Source: an uncultured Clostridia bacterium (lineage in GTDB: Bacteria > Bacillota > Clostridia > TANB77 > CAG-508). From it: DNA of 64,000 nt. The notes below the pieces were generated by a model. The model had not been told where the DNA came from and made no database searches. It worked only from the letters and a program-made list of their open reading frames with translations. Shown here one piece after another: positions 42,948 to 51,924 of this stretch. Position 1 is the first letter of the stretch. Each line of letters starts with the position of its first letter. The position numbers and the translations under genes are program-made. Where the stretch lies: positions 1 through 64,000 of the forward strand of contig CAKOXV010000005.1 in assembly GCA_934130355.1 (NCBI GenBank). Reading direction: 5' to 3'.

Positions 42948-43961
42948 ATGGAAGAATTAGTGGACATACTAGTAGCAACATATAATACACAAGAAAAATA
43001 CTTAAGAAAACAAATAGAAACAATATTAAAGCAAACATATCAAAACATTCAAGTATATATAAGTGATGACAAATCTAGTGACGAAAATGTAGTAAAAATA
43101 TTAGAAGAATATGCCCAAAAAGACAAAAGAATAAAATTGTTTATTCAACCAGAAAATTTGGGATATAATAAAAATTTCGAATTTTTATTAAAACAATCAA
43201 CAGCAGATTATATAATGTTTTCAGACCATGATGATTCATGGCATTTAGATAAAGTAGAAAAAAGCTTAAAAAAAATAAAAGAAGAAAATGTTGACATGGT
43301 ATATTGCAATTGTAGACAAATAGACGGAAATGGTGTAGTTTTAAAAGAAAACTATTTCAAATATAAAAATGTACCATTAATTAAAAATAAAAATAAATTA
43401 GCGATATCAAGATGTGCAGGATTAGGATGTTCACAAATAATAACCAAAGATGTAAAAGACAAAATGCTTCCATTTAAAGAAGAAGTAATTGCACATGATT
43501 GGTTAGCAGCATTTATTGCAAATGAAGGAAAAGGAATAAGATATATAAAAGAACCATTATTTGATTATAGATTACACAACACAAATGTATTTGGAGGAAG
43601 AAATCTACAACAAAATATAGGAAAATGGAAAAAAGAAAATGGAAAAGGCTATAAATCATTTACAAACTACAGAAAAGATGTTATAAAAAGAGCATACTCT
43701 GGCGGAATAGAAATGTGCAAAAAATATGTAACAGATGAAAAAGACAAAAAATTTATAGAAAAAGCAGAAAAATATTATCAGAAAATATCAGGAAACAAAA
43801 TTCTTTACTTTAATATTGGAACATATTTTAAGATATTAGACGGAAAAAATCAAGCCCAAAAAGAATTAAGAGAAATTGTTTTATTTCATTTTCCACTATT
43901 AGCTTATATCAAATTTGCTATGACAAGAGTGCCAAAGGAAAAAGCAGAGAAAGGAAAATAA
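42948..43961 (+). CDS. Family 2 glycosyltransferase (rhamnosyltransferase-like)
   Basis: A 337-residue GT-A fold enzyme. The N-terminal VDILVATYNTQEKYLRKQIETIL with SDDKSSDENVV binds the nucleotide sugar; the metal-binding region is SDHDDSWHLDK near residue 90. The C-terminal part has the acceptor-side HDWLAAFI and YRLHNTNVFG. It resembles RgpB/WbbL-type rhamnosyltransferases, but the sugar is not predictable. It opens the locus and is followed one base later by the ABC exporter permease. Confidence 0.88.
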   Translation: MEELVDILVATYNTQEKYLRKQIETILKQTYQNIQVYISDDKSSDENVVKILEEYAQKDKRIKLFIQPENLGYNKNFEFLLKQSTADYIMFSDHDDSWHLDKVEKSLKKIKEENVDMVYCNCRQIDGNGVVLKENYFKYKNVPLIKNKNKLAISRCAGLGCSQIITKDVKDKMLPFKEEVIAHDWLAAFIANEGKGIRYIKEPLFDYRLHNTNVFGGRNLQQNIGKWKKENGKGYKSFTNYRKDVIKRAYSGGIEMCKKYVTDEKDKKFIEKAEKYYQKISGNKILYFNIGTYFKILDGKNQAQKELREIVLFHFPLLAYIKFAMTRVPKEKAEKGK

Positions 43962-43962
43962 G

Positions 43963-44754
43963 ATGGAATTCATAAAATCAGTAATTAAAAATAAAAAATT
44001 AATATGGCAATTAGGAAAAAATGATTTCAAAAACAGATTTGCCAGCACAAGTTTAGGAACACTATGGGGATTTTTACAACCATTTATATTTATGCTAACT
44101 TATGTAATAGTATTTCAATACATATTAAAAACAGGAAAAACAGAAAATGTACCTTATGTAGTATGGTTTTTACCAGCAATGTCTGTATGGATGGGTGCAA
44201 ATGATATGATATTATCAGCAAGTAATTCAATAAGAAGCTATAGCTACTTAGTTAAAAAGATTGTATTTCCAGTAGATGTCATACCAATAATATCAATAAT
44301 GGCAAGTAGTTTTGTATCATTATTTTTAATAACAATATCAATTATAGTTAGTGCTGTATATGGATATATAGTAAATATATTTATGCTAATATATATATTA
44401 TTTTGCATGTATTGTTTTGTAATAGCATTTACAAGATTTACATCAGCAGTAGTAACAGTTGTTCCAGACTTTGGACAAGGATTAAATATAATAATGCAAT
44501 TAATATTTTGGTTCACACCAATAATTTGGAATATGAACATGCTAGATGGAAGACCTAAATTACAAATGCTAATGCAATTTAATCCATTCACATATTTAGT
44601 AACAGGAATGAGACAAGCATTTATAGAAGGAAATATTGTAACAGAAAGCCATGGAATGTATACAATAGTATTCTGGGTAATTACAGCTGTAATTTTCTTA
44701 TGGGGTAATTATGTATTTAAGAAAAACAAAAAGGATTTTGCAGACGTATTATAA
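43963..44754 (+). CDS. ABC-2 type polysaccharide exporter permease (Wzm/TagG-like)
   Basis: A 263-residue permease with six membrane segments, starting with the amphipathic WQLGKNDFKNRFASTSLGTLWGFLQP typical of O-antigen and teichoic acid exporters and ending FKKNKKDFADVL. It should form the channel that moves a lipid-linked polymer across the membrane with the ATPase at 45767-46969. The two are separated only by the frameshifted glycosyltransferase. Confidence 0.92.
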   Translation: MEFIKSVIKNKKLIWQLGKNDFKNRFASTSLGTLWGFLQPFIFMLTYVIVFQYILKTGKTENVPYVVWFLPAMSVWMGANDMILSASNSIRSYSYLVKKIVFPVDVIPIISIMASSFVSLFLITISIIVSAVYGYIVNIFMLIYILFCMYCFVIAFTRFTSAVVTVVPDFGQGLNIIMQLIFWFTPIIWNMNMLDGRPKLQMLMQFNPFTYLVTGMRQAFIEGNIVTESHGMYTIVFWVITAVIFLWGNYVFKKNKKDFADVL

Positions 44755-44773
44755 AAAAAGGAAGAGGAATAAT

Positions 44774-45761
44774 ATGGATGAACAAATAGATGTACTATTA
44801 GCAACTTATAATGGAGAAAAATATCTAAGAGAGCAAATAGATAGTATACTTAATCAAACATACCAAAATATAAGATTAATAATATCAGATGACTGTTCAA
44901 AAGATTCAACAGTGCAAATAATAAAAGAATATCAAAAAAAAGATAATAGAATAATTTTATATGAACATCCAAAAAACTTAGGATATATAAAAAACTTTGA
45001 GTTTTTAGTAACAAAAGTAGAAAATGAATTGTATATGTTATCAGACCAAGATGATGTATGGAAAAAAGACAAAATAGAAAAAACATTTAAGAAATTAAAA
45101 GAAGAAGATGCAGATTTAGTATTTACAGATGTAGAAATAGTAGACTCAAATTTAAAACAAATATATCCATCATTTAATAAATACATGAAATTAGAAAGAA
45201 AAATAAAAAAGACCACAGGTGTTGAAAGGCAATATCTATATAATTGTGTTACAGGATGTACTTTGATGTCAAAAAAGAAATTTATAGATAAAATTGTACC
45301 ATTCCCAACGACATCAAAATATGTGGTACATGATTTATGGATTCGGAATAATAGTTGCAATGTATGGTAAAATGGTATATTTAGATGAAACAACAATATA
45401 TTATAGACAACATGGAAATAATCAAATTGGAACTGAAAAATTATCACACAAATTTACTAAATTTGAAGATGTAAGAGAATTATTTATAAACGTTAAATTA
45501 GGCATATTTGGAACATATGTACAGAATAATGATAGATTTACAGAAGAGCTTAGAGCCAAAAATGAAAGAGCATTAAAATATTATACAGATATAAAAGACA
45601 AAAAATATATAAATTTTAAAGGATGGGGAGTGTTTCATGAACTATACAAACATGAAACAATATATTATTACATACTAAGCTTTATAATAATGAATATTCC
45701 AATTTTAGGAAAAGGATTATTTAAAATAAGAAACTTAATTAAAAAAATGAGAAAGGCCTGA
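44774..45761 (+). pseudogene. Family 2 glycosyltransferase broken by a single-base frameshift
   Basis: The first frame (from ATG 44774) has MDEQIDVLLATYNGEKYLRE, SDDCSKDSTVQII and LSDQDDVWKKDKIEKT, like the 337-residue enzyme. It reads HDLWI, then runs into nonsense and stops at TAA (45368-45370). The missing C-terminal part (GIIVAMYGKMVYLDETTIYYRQHGNNQIG...) continues in another frame to 45761. Removing one base at about 45344 (the C in ATTCGGA) restores a ~328-residue protein. It is a true lesion or a sequencing error; the remainder is well conserved, so any lesion is recent. Confidence 0.88.
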
Positions 45762-45766
45762 AATTT

Positions 45767-46969
45767 ATGGAGAACGATATTGTAATAGAAATAAAAAATG
45801 TAACAAAAGAATACAAGATATTTGACAGAAAAAAAGATAGGTTATTAGAAGCGGTTTTGCCTAAATATGAAAAACATAGAGTATTCAAAGCAGTAGACAA
45901 TTTAAATTTGACTATAAAAAAAGGAGAAATCCTAGGAATACTTGGAAAAAATGGAGCAGGGAAATCAACATTATTAAAAATGGTAACAGGAGTTGTTTCA
46001 CCAACAAGAGGAGAAATAAAAGTAAATGGAAAAATAAGTTCATTACTAGAATTAGGAGCAGCTTTTAATACAGAATTAACAGGATATGAAAACATATATC
46101 AACATGGACAAGTTATGGGATTAACACAAGAGCAGATAAAGGAAAAAGAACAAGATATAATAGACTTTGCAGATATTGGTGACCATTTATATCAACCAGT
46201 AAAAACATATTCATCAGGAATGTTCGCAAGATTAGCATTTGCCTGTGCAATAAATGTTGAACCAGAAGTTCTAATTGTTGATGAAGTATTATCAGTTGGA
46301 GATATGGCATTTCAAGAAAAATCAATAACAAGAATGAAAGAAATTAGAGAAAAAGGAACAACAATTTTATTTGTATCACACTCACTACAAGCAATAAAGA
46401 ACTTTTGTAATAGAGCAATATGGATGCAAAATGGAAAAATAATAATGGATGGTCCAACAACAGAAGTTACAGAAAAATATAAAGAAAGTATGATTGACAA
46501 ACCAAGAGAAAAAGTAGTAGAAGAAAAGATAAATAAAATAAAAAGTGAAGAACATAAAAAGGAAAAAACAATAAAAATCCAAAAGGTAGAATGTGACAAA
46601 AAAGAGTATAATCTATATGAAGATATAAACATAACAGTTGAATTGAAAAATGTTAAAGGAATAGACAAATATGGTGCAGGGCTATTAATATTAAATTCAA
46701 AAAGTGAATTAGTTACAGCATTAAATACAGTAAGAATGGAGAAATATTTAAACAAAGATGTAACAAAAGTAAAATTTAAAATCAAAAGAAACTGTTTAAA
46801 TGAAGACAAATATTATGTTACGGTATCAATTTGTGATGAAAAAATAATGTTTAGCTATGACAAGGCAGAATATGCAACAAGCTTTAATGTAAAGGTACCC
46901 AAAAATAGTTTTGGAGTACCATTATCAGAAGGAATATATGCAGCAGATTATGAAGTAATAGAAGAATAG
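45767..46969 (+). CDS. ABC-type polysaccharide exporter ATPase with Wzt-like C-terminal domain
   Basis: A 400-residue protein. Residues 1-245 form the nucleotide-binding domain: Walker A GKNGAGKST, the family loop LELGAAFNTELTGYENIY, signature YSSGMFARLAFA, Walker B VLIVDEVLSVGD and switch His in FVSHS. Residues about 265-395 form a beta-rich domain (IKIQKVECDKKEYNLYEDINITVELK) like the Wzt C-terminal domain that recognises the end of the polymer. This implies the chain is finished in the cytoplasm before export. It pairs with the permease at 43963-44754. Confidence 0.92.
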   Translation: MENDIVIEIKNVTKEYKIFDRKKDRLLEAVLPKYEKHRVFKAVDNLNLTIKKGEILGILGKNGAGKSTLLKMVTGVVSPTRGEIKVNGKISSLLELGAAFNTELTGYENIYQHGQVMGLTQEQIKEKEQDIIDFADIGDHLYQPVKTYSSGMFARLAFACAINVEPEVLIVDEVLSVGDMAFQEKSITRMKEIREKGTTILFVSHSLQAIKNFCNRAIWMQNGKIIMDGPTTEVTEKYKESMIDKPREKVVEEKINKIKSEEHKKEKTIKIQKVECDKKEYNLYEDINITVELKNVKGIDKYGAGLLILNSKSELVTALNTVRMEKYLNKDVTKVKFKIKRNCLNEDKYYVTVSICDEKIMFSYDKAEYATSFNVKVPKNSFGVPLSEGIYAADYEVIEE

Positions 46970-46977
46970 GGGGAAAT

Positions 46978-48231
46978 ATGCAAAAAAGTGTTTTAATAAC
47001 GAACTATGAAATTGCAACATATTCAGGATCAGAAATAAATGCAGCAACAATAGCAAAAAGAATGAAAGAATTAGGGTATAAAGTGTACATAGTTGCATTA
47101 GACTTTTCTTCACCACTTTATGATGACGTAAAAGATAGTTTTGATGAATGTATAAATTTAATGAAAAATGATTTTGATTTTTCAAATATAGAATTTGATT
47201 ATATTTGGGCACATCATTTTTCTATATTAGACTGGTTGATTTTTGAAAAAGGGGTAAAAGCAAAAAAAATCATATATAGCAGTTTATCAGGAAAGGAATA
47301 TTTAGAAGCACCACCAATTTATGCAAATGAATTAAATGTGGTATTAGCAAATTCACCAGAAACGCAAGCACAACTATTAGCAGAAGGCGTAGAAAATTCA
47401 CAACTTTTTGAAAATTATTCTTTTTTAGAGTACTTTAACAGAGATATTAAAATAACTCAATTAAAAAATATAGCAATAGTTTCTAATCATGTTCCTCAAG
47501 AATTAAATGAAGCTGTTCCAATGCTAAGAGAAAGAGGATATAATGTAGAAATATATGGAATAGAAGGAAAACAAGAGTTAATAACAGATAAAGTTCTAGA
47601 AAAATATGATGCAATAATCACAATAGGAAAAACAGTGCAATATTCAATGTCACTAAAAATACCAGTATACATATATGATAGATTTGGTGGACCAGGATAT
47701 TTAAGAATAAATAATATAGAAAAAAATAGAGCACATAATTTTTCAGGAAGAGGATATGACAAAAAAACAAAAGAAGAGCTTTGTGAAGATATAATTAATG
47801 GTTTTGAAGATGTGTTGACAGAATTAGAAGAAATCAAACAATATGCATTTGAAAACTTTTGCTTTGAAAAAAACATAGACAAGCTTATACAACAATTAGA
47901 AGAAAAGCCAATAGTAAATTTACAAGAGATAAGAAACAAAAATCAAAAATATGCAAGAAATTTAATGGCAAGTAAGAACTTAGTCATATATGTACAAAGG
48001 AAAATGGAGAGAATCAAAGAAAAAGAAAAAGATCAAGTTGCTTATGAATATTTAGAAGTTCAAAAAAGAAAATTAAGCGAAAAAGACGAGATAATTGAAG
48101 GCTATAAAAAAAGAATGGAAGAATTAGCAGAAAATAATACTGAAAAAGAAAAGGAACTAAAAAATATTAAAAATTCAAAAACGTGGAAATTCATAGGAAA
48201 AGTTAGAAGAATAATAAGCAAAATAAGATAG
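46978..48231 (+). CDS. Glycosyltransferase-like protein with C-terminal coiled coil
   Basis: A 417-residue protein whose N-terminal half looks like a GT-B Rossmann domain (VLITNYEIATYSGSEINAATIAKRMKELG) with FDYIWAHHFSILDWL and a second domain containing VLANSPETQAQLLAEGV. A coiled coil (KLSEKDEIIEGYKKRMEEL) and a basic tail (KTWKFIGKVRRIISKIR) probably bind the membrane. Such tails are common in enzymes of rhamnan and teichoic clusters. The substrate is unknown. GGGGGAAAT precedes the ATG. Confidence 0.75.
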   Translation: MQKSVLITNYEIATYSGSEINAATIAKRMKELGYKVYIVALDFSSPLYDDVKDSFDECINLMKNDFDFSNIEFDYIWAHHFSILDWLIFEKGVKAKKIIYSSLSGKEYLEAPPIYANELNVVLANSPETQAQLLAEGVENSQLFENYSFLEYFNRDIKITQLKNIAIVSNHVPQELNEAVPMLRERGYNVEIYGIEGKQELITDKVLEKYDAIITIGKTVQYSMSLKIPVYIYDRFGGPGYLRINNIEKNRAHNFSGRGYDKKTKEELCEDIINGFEDVLTELEEIKQYAFENFCFEKNIDKLIQQLEEKPIVNLQEIRNKNQKYARNLMASKNLVIYVQRKMERIKEKEKDQVAYEYLEVQKRKLSEKDEIIEGYKKRMEELAENNTEKEKELKNIKNSKTWKFIGKVRRIISKIR

Positions 48232-48241
48232 GAGAATGAAA

Positions 48242-50272
48242 ATGAAAAAATGTGATATTATTATACCTATTTACAACTCACCAGAATGGGTAAAAATGTG
48301 TGTATATGCACTATTCAAAAACACACCAGAAGAATATATTGGAAAAGTAATTTTAATGAATGATAATTCTAATGAATTAACATGTAATTGTATAGAAAAC
48401 TTAAAAAGAAAATATCCTGAAAAAATAGAAGTATACAAAAATGAAACAAATTTAGGTTTTATAAAAAATGTTAACAGAGGATTAGAAAAAACAACAGCAG
48501 AATATGTTTTACTTTTAAATACAGATTGCTTAGTATCAACAAACACTATACCAAAATTAATGGGACATGTTGAAAGAAATCCTAAAATAGGGTTAATATG
48601 TCCAATATCAAGTAATGCAGCAAACATATCATTAGACATATTTGAAAACTATAGTTATATGCAAATGAATGACTTGTTATATGCAAATTTTAAAGACCAA
48701 AACTTTGATGCATGTACAGTTGTAGGAAATTGCTTATTAATAACAAGAGAATGTATAGAAAAAGTTGGTGGACTAGATGAAGCTTATGGAATGGGATATG
48801 GAGATGAAACAGACTACCAATTCAAAGCACATGAAAAAGGATTTGAAGCAAAAGTTGCAATAGACACTTATGTATTCCATAAATCAGAAGTTTCATTTGG
48901 AACAAGTAAAGACAAACAAGCTAAAGTAGAAAAAAATAGAAAAATCTTTTTTGAAAGATGGGGAAAACAATACAATGAAAAAATGGCTGAATATGTAAAA
49001 AATGACCCTATAAAATATATAAAAGAAAATCTAAAAATAGATAAAAAGCCTGAACCTGAAGTATTATTTTTCTTACCAGACATACACCAAAATGCTGGTG
49101 GAGTACACATTGTAGTAGATATAGTAAATTACTTAAATATAAATGGAGTATTTGCAAATATTTTAACAGAAAGAATGCATAGTTATGATGAAATAATGTT
49201 ATTTGCACCATCATTTATGAAAAACATATCAAGTATAAAACCAAAAGCTATAGTAGGAACAGTATATCCAAGTATGTTTTTCTGTAACACAATAGGTAAA
49301 CATTATGACATACCAGTAGTAAACTTTATGCAAGGATATGAACCATGTTTTGAAAATGGAAGACCTTTTGGATGGGCAGAATTAGCATGTAAGAGTAGCC
49401 AAAATATATTAGCTATATCAGAATTCTTAAAAGATAAATGCAAAAACAATTTTGGAAAAGAAGCAACAGTAATATCAAATGGAATAAATGCAGACTTATT
49501 ATATAATAATAATGTACAAACAAACAAAGTAAAAAGAATAACAATGATTTTTAGAGATAATTATGCAAAAGGAGACTTTATTCTTACTGAGATATTAAAA
49601 CAATTAACATTAAAAGATTATGAACTAGAAATAAACATTGTTCACATGGCAGATATAATATTCCCAATAAACAATAATTCAAAAGTAAAAATAAATGCTA
49701 TAAAAGGACCTGTTACAAGAAGACAAATTTCAACATTATTAAATGGTTCAGATATATATGTAGATGCATCATTAATGGAAGGGTTTGGATTAACAGCATT
49801 AGAATCAATGGCAGCAGGAGTTGTACCAATAGTTTCTGAATCATTTGGAATAGGAGAATATGCAAAAGATGAAGAAAACTGTTTTGTTATCAGAGAAGTC
49901 AACAATGCAGACAAATATATGGAAAAAATAGAAAAACTATTGTCAGATGATGAAATGCTAAAAAATATGAAAACAGAAGCACAAAAAACAGCCTTAGAAT
50001 TTGATTTTGACAACAAAGTGGACAAATATATAGAATACTTTAAAAATGTAAAAAAAGAAGAAATAAAACTAACTGAACAAGAAGAAGAAAAAATAAAAGA
50101 ATGGGTTATAAGTGATGACAAGATTTTTAAAAGAAAACAACCAGAAACAACAATAGATCAAAATCCTTATGTAAGTCCAAAAAGAAAATTATATATAAAA
50201 TTTTTAGGTTTATTCCCAAGAGGACTAAAAACGAAAGTAAAAAATTTCTTAAGAAAACTAATAAACGAATAA
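48242..50272 (+). CDS. Bifunctional glycosyltransferase, GT2 fused to GT4
   Basis: A 676-residue protein. Residues 1-250 are a family 2 domain (DIIIPIYNSPEWVKMCV, LLNTDCLVSTNT, GGLDEAYGMGYGDETDYQFK). Residues about 275-605 are a family 4 GT-B domain (FLPDIHQNAGGVHIVVDI, MQGYEPCFENG, ISNGINADLLY, EGFGLTALESMAAG). The C-terminal tail is basic. The fusion suggests two sequential sugar additions in one polymer repeat. The ATG at 48242, 7 bases after GGAG, is preferred to that at 48236. Confidence 0.9.
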   Translation: MKKCDIIIPIYNSPEWVKMCVYALFKNTPEEYIGKVILMNDNSNELTCNCIENLKRKYPEKIEVYKNETNLGFIKNVNRGLEKTTAEYVLLLNTDCLVSTNTIPKLMGHVERNPKIGLICPISSNAANISLDIFENYSYMQMNDLLYANFKDQNFDACTVVGNCLLITRECIEKVGGLDEAYGMGYGDETDYQFKAHEKGFEAKVAIDTYVFHKSEVSFGTSKDKQAKVEKNRKIFFERWGKQYNEKMAEYVKNDPIKYIKENLKIDKKPEPEVLFFLPDIHQNAGGVHIVVDIVNYLNINGVFANILTERMHSYDEIMLFAPSFMKNISSIKPKAIVGTVYPSMFFCNTIGKHYDIPVVNFMQGYEPCFENGRPFGWAELACKSSQNILAISEFLKDKCKNNFGKEATVISNGINADLLYNNNVQTNKVKRITMIFRDNYAKGDFILTEILKQLTLKDYELEINIVHMADIIFPINNNSKVKINAIKGPVTRRQISTLLNGSDIYVDASLMEGFGLTALESMAAGVVPIVSESFGIGEYAKDEENCFVIREVNNADKYMEKIEKLLSDDEMLKNMKTEAQKTALEFDFDNKVDKYIEYFKNVKKEEIKLTEQEEEKIKEWVISDDKIFKRKQPETTIDQNPYVSPKRKLYIKFLGLFPRGLKTKVKNFLRKLINE

Positions 50273-50284
50273 AGGAGAAATAAA

Positions 50285-51853
50285 ATGAAAAATAAGAAAA
50301 TTTATATTCCAATAATAATAATTGCAATAGCTATAATATTTTTCTCTTATGCACCTGTAATAACATTTGACACATCACATTATTTGTGGTTAGTAAACAT
50401 GTTATCACCAAATGCAGCTTTTGCAGATTGGGATATAGCAAGAGGACTAGTATTTCCATTAATGATATATGCTTCAACAATTATATTTGGAGCAGGCTCA
50501 GATGGTATTTTAGTAACAATGTTTATAATGTATATGACAATGATAAGTTTTGTATACCTGACATTTAAAAAAGCAATCAAAGACTTCAAAGTATTTGAAA
50601 ATGTAAGAAACAGAATTATATTAGGAGTACTTGTAAGCATACTAATTATATTTAATCCAATTGTATTTGGCTATTATCACGTATTATTAACAGAATTTGT
50701 AGGAATGACATTAGCAGTTGTAATGACATATTTATCATGGGATTGGATAGACTTTGATTTTAAAGATAACAAGAAAAAATATATAATATATACTTTAGTT
50801 TTTTCAATATTAACAGCATTTGCATGGAGTTTAAAACAACCTTATGTAAGTTGTGTAATGTTTCCAATATTAGTAGCATCATTAATTGCAATAATTAGAA
50901 AATTCAATGTAAAACAAGTAATACAGAGAATTGTCACAATTATAGTATGTATTATAATGTTAATAATTAGTATAGTAATATGGAATAAAATCTTAGAATT
51001 TGGACATGTTTCAATGCAAGAAGACAGAACATCAGAAAGCTTTTTAAGTAATGGAATAATAGATGGAATAACACAACTTGAAGAAACAGGAATTAATAAT
51101 ATAAAAGAAATAGAAATCAGTGAAAAAGATCAAAAAGAAATTGAAAATATAGCAAATGGAACATCAAAATACAAAAACTATAAATTATTCAAAAATAAAA
51201 ATGAAAATTCAAAAGGAATGGTATTATTCTCAAAAGAAGAAAACCCATCAACAGGTGAATCAATAAAATTCTGGTTTAAAACTTTAGGAACAACACCATC
51301 AACAATAATAAGAAGTTATATAAATAACTATTTATGTACAATTAATATATTTAAAATCACATTTACAGGACCAGCATCAGAAGTAACAACAGAATTAAAC
51401 TTATTTGGAGCTGCTGAAAATGAAGCAATTAGTTATAAAATATATAGAGACTTAGACTCAAATGTATTTCCAACATTAGAAGGATATGAGCCTTTTGTAG
51501 AACCATATAAATCAAAACAAGAACCAATAAAAATAGTAAATGTAACAATGAAAGCATTAGGCAGATTTAGCACAATGTGTGCAAAAGTAGGTTTCTTAAT
51601 ATTACCAATAGTACTAATATGGGTAATAGTAGTTACTATAAAAAATAGAAAAGAAACTAACAAACACAAACTTTATGATTTATTAATAGTATTATTAGGA
51701 TTTAGTTATTTACATGTTCTTATGCACATAGTATTGGGAGCTTGCATAGACAGATACACAGTACCTGCAATAGTTCCAATGTATACTTCATATATAATTA
51801 TCGGATATATGATATTTGAAAACAGGAAGAATAAGACTAAACTACCAAAATAA
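50285..51853 (+). CDS. Polytopic membrane protein, possible GT-C glycosyltransferase
   Basis: A 522-residue protein with about ten hydrophobic segments. The first external loop contains TFDTSHYLWLVNML and DWDIARGLVFP, acidic and aromatic residues placed as in GT-C enzymes. A larger external domain (about residues 245-400, VSMQEDRTSESFLSNGIIDG) interrupts the membrane part. GT-C enzymes transfer sugars from undecaprenyl-phosphate on the outer face, which would suit the lipid-sugar genes at 59606-60951. No specific family match is certain. Confidence 0.65.
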   Translation: MKNKKIYIPIIIIAIAIIFFSYAPVITFDTSHYLWLVNMLSPNAAFADWDIARGLVFPLMIYASTIIFGAGSDGILVTMFIMYMTMISFVYLTFKKAIKDFKVFENVRNRIILGVLVSILIIFNPIVFGYYHVLLTEFVGMTLAVVMTYLSWDWIDFDFKDNKKKYIIYTLVFSILTAFAWSLKQPYVSCVMFPILVASLIAIIRKFNVKQVIQRIVTIIVCIIMLIISIVIWNKILEFGHVSMQEDRTSESFLSNGIIDGITQLEETGINNIKEIEISEKDQKEIENIANGTSKYKNYKLFKNKNENSKGMVLFSKEENPSTGESIKFWFKTLGTTPSTIIRSYINNYLCTINIFKITFTGPASEVTTELNLFGAAENEAISYKIYRDLDSNVFPTLEGYEPFVEPYKSKQEPIKIVNVTMKALGRFSTMCAKVGFLILPIVLIWVIVVTIKNRKETNKHKLYDLLIVLLGFSYLHVLMHIVLGACIDRYTVPAIVPMYTSYIIIGYMIFENRKNKTKLPK

Positions 51854-51857
51854 GGAT

Positions 51858-51921
51858 TTGAAAGTAGCAACCTCCGTGTGTTATAATATTCTTAAGGGAT
51901 ATATAGACACAGGAGGTTGTT
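51858..51921 (+). promoter_or_regulatory. Promoter flanked by an inverted repeat, before the GH25 gene
   Basis: TTGAAA (51858-51863), 18-base spacer, TATAAT (51882-51887). An inverted repeat AGCAACCTCC (51866-51875) / GGAGGTTGTT (51912-51921) brackets the -10; its right arm includes the ribosome binding site. The left arm is probably upstream of the transcription start, so a DNA operator is likelier than an RNA hairpin. Confidence 0.55.
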
Positions 51922-51924
51922 ATT

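Noticed and set aside
45294..45761. Separate 155-residue gene downstream of the second GT2
   Set aside because: Its first ~20 residues are out-of-frame translation of the GT2 gene; the rest is the missing C-terminal part of that enzyme after a one-base frameshift.
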